From NCBI GenBank assembly GCA_964649845.1, contig CAZYSS010000051.1, forward strand, positions 1-14,905: DNA of 14,905 bases, read 5' to 3'. This document shows positions 13,134 to 14,905 of this stretch, in pieces. The notes under the pieces are model-generated. The model ran no database searches and was not told the origin of the DNA. It saw only the letters and a list, made by a program, of their open reading frames with translations. This DNA comes from RGIG3102 sp964649845. GTDB lineage: Bacteria; Bacillota; Clostridia; Oscillospirales; Ruminococcaceae. Position numbers and translations under genes: made by a program. The number at the start of each line of letters is the position of its first letter. Positions within the stretch are counted from its first letter, which is position 1.

Positions 13134-13871
13134 ATGAAAAAAAACAATATCAGTTTTACTAGCAATTATTATGGCAGTTTCGCTGGTTGCCTGTGGCGGC
13201 GGAGAAAGCACCGGCGGTGACACAGAGGGCGAAGTACAGCAGCAGGAAATCCAACAGGAAAAACCTGCAGTGAAAAATCCTGTGCGCAGCGAACTTTATG
13301 ACGAAGAAGATTACTTTATGGCTGACATCACATATGAATATGATGCTGATGGCAAACGTCTGTCAAACACAACAATCTGGACAGATGACGGCGGTGGCGG
13401 AAGCGAAACAGACTACTATGAATATGATGCAAACGGCAACGTGATAAAGAAAACCAGCACATACAGTTCATCACCTGATTATGAATTTGCAAGACATTAT
13501 ACTTATGATGCAGATGGCAAACTGATTTCAGAAGATTTCGGTACACCTGACAACGGCTACAGATACACATACGATTCTGAAGGCCGCCTTGCATCAAAAA
13601 TGCTCTTTAATGGCGATGAAGAAAGCCTGGTGTCCACATACAGCTACGAAGGCAGCTCACAGATTGAAACTGAACTGTGGGAAGACTGGGTGCTGACATA
13701 CAGAACAGACTATGATGCTGACGGTAATGTTCTGAAATACGAATATGCCGCAGATGACGAAATAATGTTTCTCATGACTATATATATGACGGTGAAGGCC
13801 GACTGGTAAGTCAGGGTGTTTCCATTGAAAGCTGGAAAATTGAAGGCTATGTACTGCACTATTACGAATAA
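13134..13871 (+). pseudogene. YD-repeat (RHS-like) lipoprotein gene with two single-base frameshifts
   Basis: The intact gene would encode a secreted lipoprotein of about 245 residues. The natural start is the ATG at 13134 (AGGAG 8 bp upstream), but eight A follow where seven are needed to reach the frame that reads KKTISVLLAIIMAVSLVAC, a signal peptide with lipobox LVAC. In the ATG frame translation ends after 27 codons. The main frame then runs through repeats of the YD type: YEYDADGKRLSN, YYEYDANGNVIKK, HYTYDADGKLIS, YRYTYDSEGRLAS, TDYDADGNVLKYEY. Near 13760-13762 one A appears missing. The frame of the next repeat, DYIYDGEGRLVSQ, continues only by shifting, to the stop at 13869-13871. Uncorrected, the main frame stops at 13809. 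The result is a broken gene, a sequencing error at A runs, or a slippage-controlled gene. YD repeats usually bind surface sugars or proteins; the function here is unknown. Confidence 0.75.
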
Positions 13872-13877
13872 TAAGAC

Positions 13878-13907
13878 AACAGGGTGTTTTAAAGCATCCT
13901 GTTTTTT
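13878..13907 (+). terminator. Terminator after the YD-repeat lipoprotein gene
   Basis: A 9-bp stem with one G-T pair (AACAGGGTG at 13878-13886 with CATCCTGTT at 13895-13903) is followed by a T run to 13907, shortly after the stop at 13871. The T run supports a plus-strand terminator. Confidence 0.7.
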
Positions 13908-13908
13908 G

Positions 13909-13926
13909 TGTGACAGAAACGTCACA
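13909..13926. promoter_or_regulatory. Palindrome TGTGAC-N6-GTCACA upstream of the VanW gene
   Basis: A perfect inverted repeat with 6-bp arms and a 6-bp centre lies 60 bp before the VanW start. It looks like a site for a dimeric regulator. The half-sites resemble those of the CRP/FNR and Rex type, but the 8-bp gap between TGTGA and TCACA does not match the classical 6-bp spacing. Confidence 0.4.
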
Positions 13927-13986
13927 ATCATTGTTTTTTTACATGGAAGTGTTACAATATAATTAACAATACTTCAGAGGTGTGTT

Positions 13987-14805
13987 ATGGCAAGAAAACT
14001 GTTTTGTGAGATTTCTCCCCTTACATACAAAATATCCACACAGAAAGAAATTATAAGAAGAAATATTCAGGACCTGCGTGCAAAAGTGAATTTTGCAGAT
14101 AAGAAATATGAAAACGCTCTGCCTGTGTCTGTGTACAGCCATAAATCCCTTATACGCCGCAGGTTGGGAAATGTGGATATGACATTGCAGGAAAACAAAG
14201 CTGTGAATCTTGCTATTGCCGCACCAAAAGTGGATAAAATTCTGATAAAACCGGGGGAGGTTTTTTCTTTCTGGCATCTGGTGGGACAGGTAAGTGAAAA
14301 ATATGGCTATAAAACAGGGCTGACCATAAAAGGCGGCAACCCCTCCAGTGATGTGGGCGGCGGTATGTGCCAGTTTACCAACCTGATACACTGGCTGGTG
14401 CTGCACTCCCCTCTCACCATATGTGAGCATCACCACCACGACGGTGTGGACCTGTTCCCTGATTTCGGCAGGGTTGTGCCATTCGGCACAGGTACAAGTA
14501 TATTGTATAATTACAAAGACTACCGCTTTGTAAATGAAACGCCATATACATTCCAGCTGCTGGTTTACACCGATGAGGAATATTTGGTGGGCCATCTGCT
14601 GTGCAGTGATGAACTGCCGAATACATATCATATTGTGGTGGAGGATGAATTTTTCAGCCGTGAGGACGGTGTGGTCTACCGCAACAACAAAATATACCGC
14701 AAAACAATTGACGTGGTGACAGGCAATGTGATAGACAGACAGCTGATAAAAACCAACCACGCCAGAGTTATGTATGATACCAGCAATCTGGAGATAAGAG
14801 AGTAA
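13987..14805 (+). CDS. VanW-family protein
   Basis: A 272-residue protein of the VanW family, named after an accessory gene of vancomycin-resistance clusters whose biochemical role is not established. Seen are the family stretches KPGEVFSFWHLVG near 88-100, GYKTGLTIKGGNPSSDVGGGMCQFTN near 107-132 with C128, and a His-rich EHHHHDGVD at 147-155. It lacks a signal peptide and a clear membrane segment, so this short form may be cytosolic. AGAGGTG at 13976-13982 precedes the ATG. A TATAAT at 13958-13963 may be its -10, without a good -35. No van resistance genes are nearby, so a role in glycopeptide resistance should not be assumed. It may be linked to the next gene, as no terminator separates them. 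Confidence 0.88.
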   Translation: MARKLFCEISPLTYKISTQKEIIRRNIQDLRAKVNFADKKYENALPVSVYSHKSLIRRRLGNVDMTLQENKAVNLAIAAPKVDKILIKPGEVFSFWHLVGQVSEKYGYKTGLTIKGGNPSSDVGGGMCQFTNLIHWLVLHSPLTICEHHHHDGVDLFPDFGRVVPFGTGTSILYNYKDYRFVNETPYTFQLLVYTDEEYLVGHLLCSDELPNTYHIVVEDEFFSREDGVVYRNNKIYRKTIDVVTGNVIDRQLIKTNHARVMYDTSNLEIRE

Positions 14806-14879
14806 AAACTGCAGAACAGCTGGTGATAAAACAGTCAGTAAATCTATAATTTGTACAATTATTCAAGGAAGGCGGAAAG

Positions 14880-14905
14880 ATGAAGAAATTTATAATGCCC
14901 CTTTT
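14880..14905 (+). CDS. Start of an unidentified gene (3' end outside window)
   Basis: An ATG at 14880 is preceded by a GGAAGGCGG purine-rich site and opens a frame reading MKKFIMPL to the window end. A lysine pair followed by hydrophobic residues suggests a signal peptide. A TATAAT at 14845-14850 may be its -10. Only eight codons are visible, so no function can be given. Confidence 0.5.

Noticed and set aside
13963..14760. A 265-codon minus-strand frame opposite the VanW gene
   Set aside because: Antisense shadow; the plus strand has a ribosome site and the VanW core motifs.
1..14905. CRISPR arrays, insertion sequences, integrases, prophage genes or riboswitches
   Set aside because: I found no regularly spaced repeats, no transposase or integrase motifs, and no leader matching a riboswitch class that I could recognise.

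Overview
The window looks like the chromosome of an anaerobic, low-to-mid GC Gram-positive bacterium (Bacillota, most likely a gut Clostridia lineage). I base this on a pyruvate formate-lyase operon with its radical-SAM activase, an ECF sigma / DUF4179 anti-sigma pair, a flavodoxin-ferredoxin fusion protein, a VanW protein, strong AGGAGG-type ribosome binding sites, and many compact U-tailed terminators. The taxonomic call is inference from gene content.

Layout. (1) 1-2131, plus strand: a pyruvate formate-lyase operon in which the enzyme is split into two polypeptides. The large catalytic part (3' portion only in this window) carries the Cys-Cys pair and ends after a novel 30-residue tail. 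An 80-residue protein with its own AGGAGG site carries the glycyl-radical loop. The activating enzyme pflA follows 2 nt later, and a strong, probably bidirectional terminator closes the operon. (2) 2173-4583, minus strand: an ECF sigma factor overlapping its DUF4179 membrane anti-sigma partner, and upstream of them a PAP2-family membrane phosphatase with its own terminator. (3) 4668-9270: a YfcC-family membrane transporter (minus) diverging from two tandem, closely related M20 amidohydrolases (plus). The 438-bp shared control region holds recognisable promoters and a repeated 12-mer. The likely job is uptake of small peptides or N-acyl/aminoacyl conjugates and their hydrolysis in the cytosol. 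(4) 9290-10098: a very AT-rich, poorly recognisable patch with a hairpin, a small membrane protein and a 36-residue ORF, lying directly downstream of a tRNA-Leu(CAA). (5) 10122-11481, minus: a GNAT acetyltransferase and a flavodoxin/2[4Fe-4S] protein in one operon. The tRNA promoter is a perfect consensus whose -35 lies in the last codons of the acetyltransferase gene. (6) 11537-13010, minus: a third, more distant M20 hydrolase of the AbgB-like type. (7) 13097-14905, plus: a YD-repeat lipoprotein gene broken by two compensating single-A frameshifts, a VanW-family protein, and the first codons of another gene with a possible signal peptide.

The most striking item is the split pyruvate formate-lyase. 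Glycyl-radical enzymes normally carry both the cysteines and the radical glycine on one chain. Here the two halves are separate, co-transcribed with the activase, and each is intact. The break is not a simple frameshift, because both sides carry extra sequence at the junction. The arrangement resembles the E. coli GrcA (YfiD) rescue protein, but built into the main operon. The other notable items are the disrupted lipoprotein with an A8 tract next to its start codon, the paralogous hydrolase pair with a terminator between them, and the AT-rich patch at the 3' side of the tRNA.
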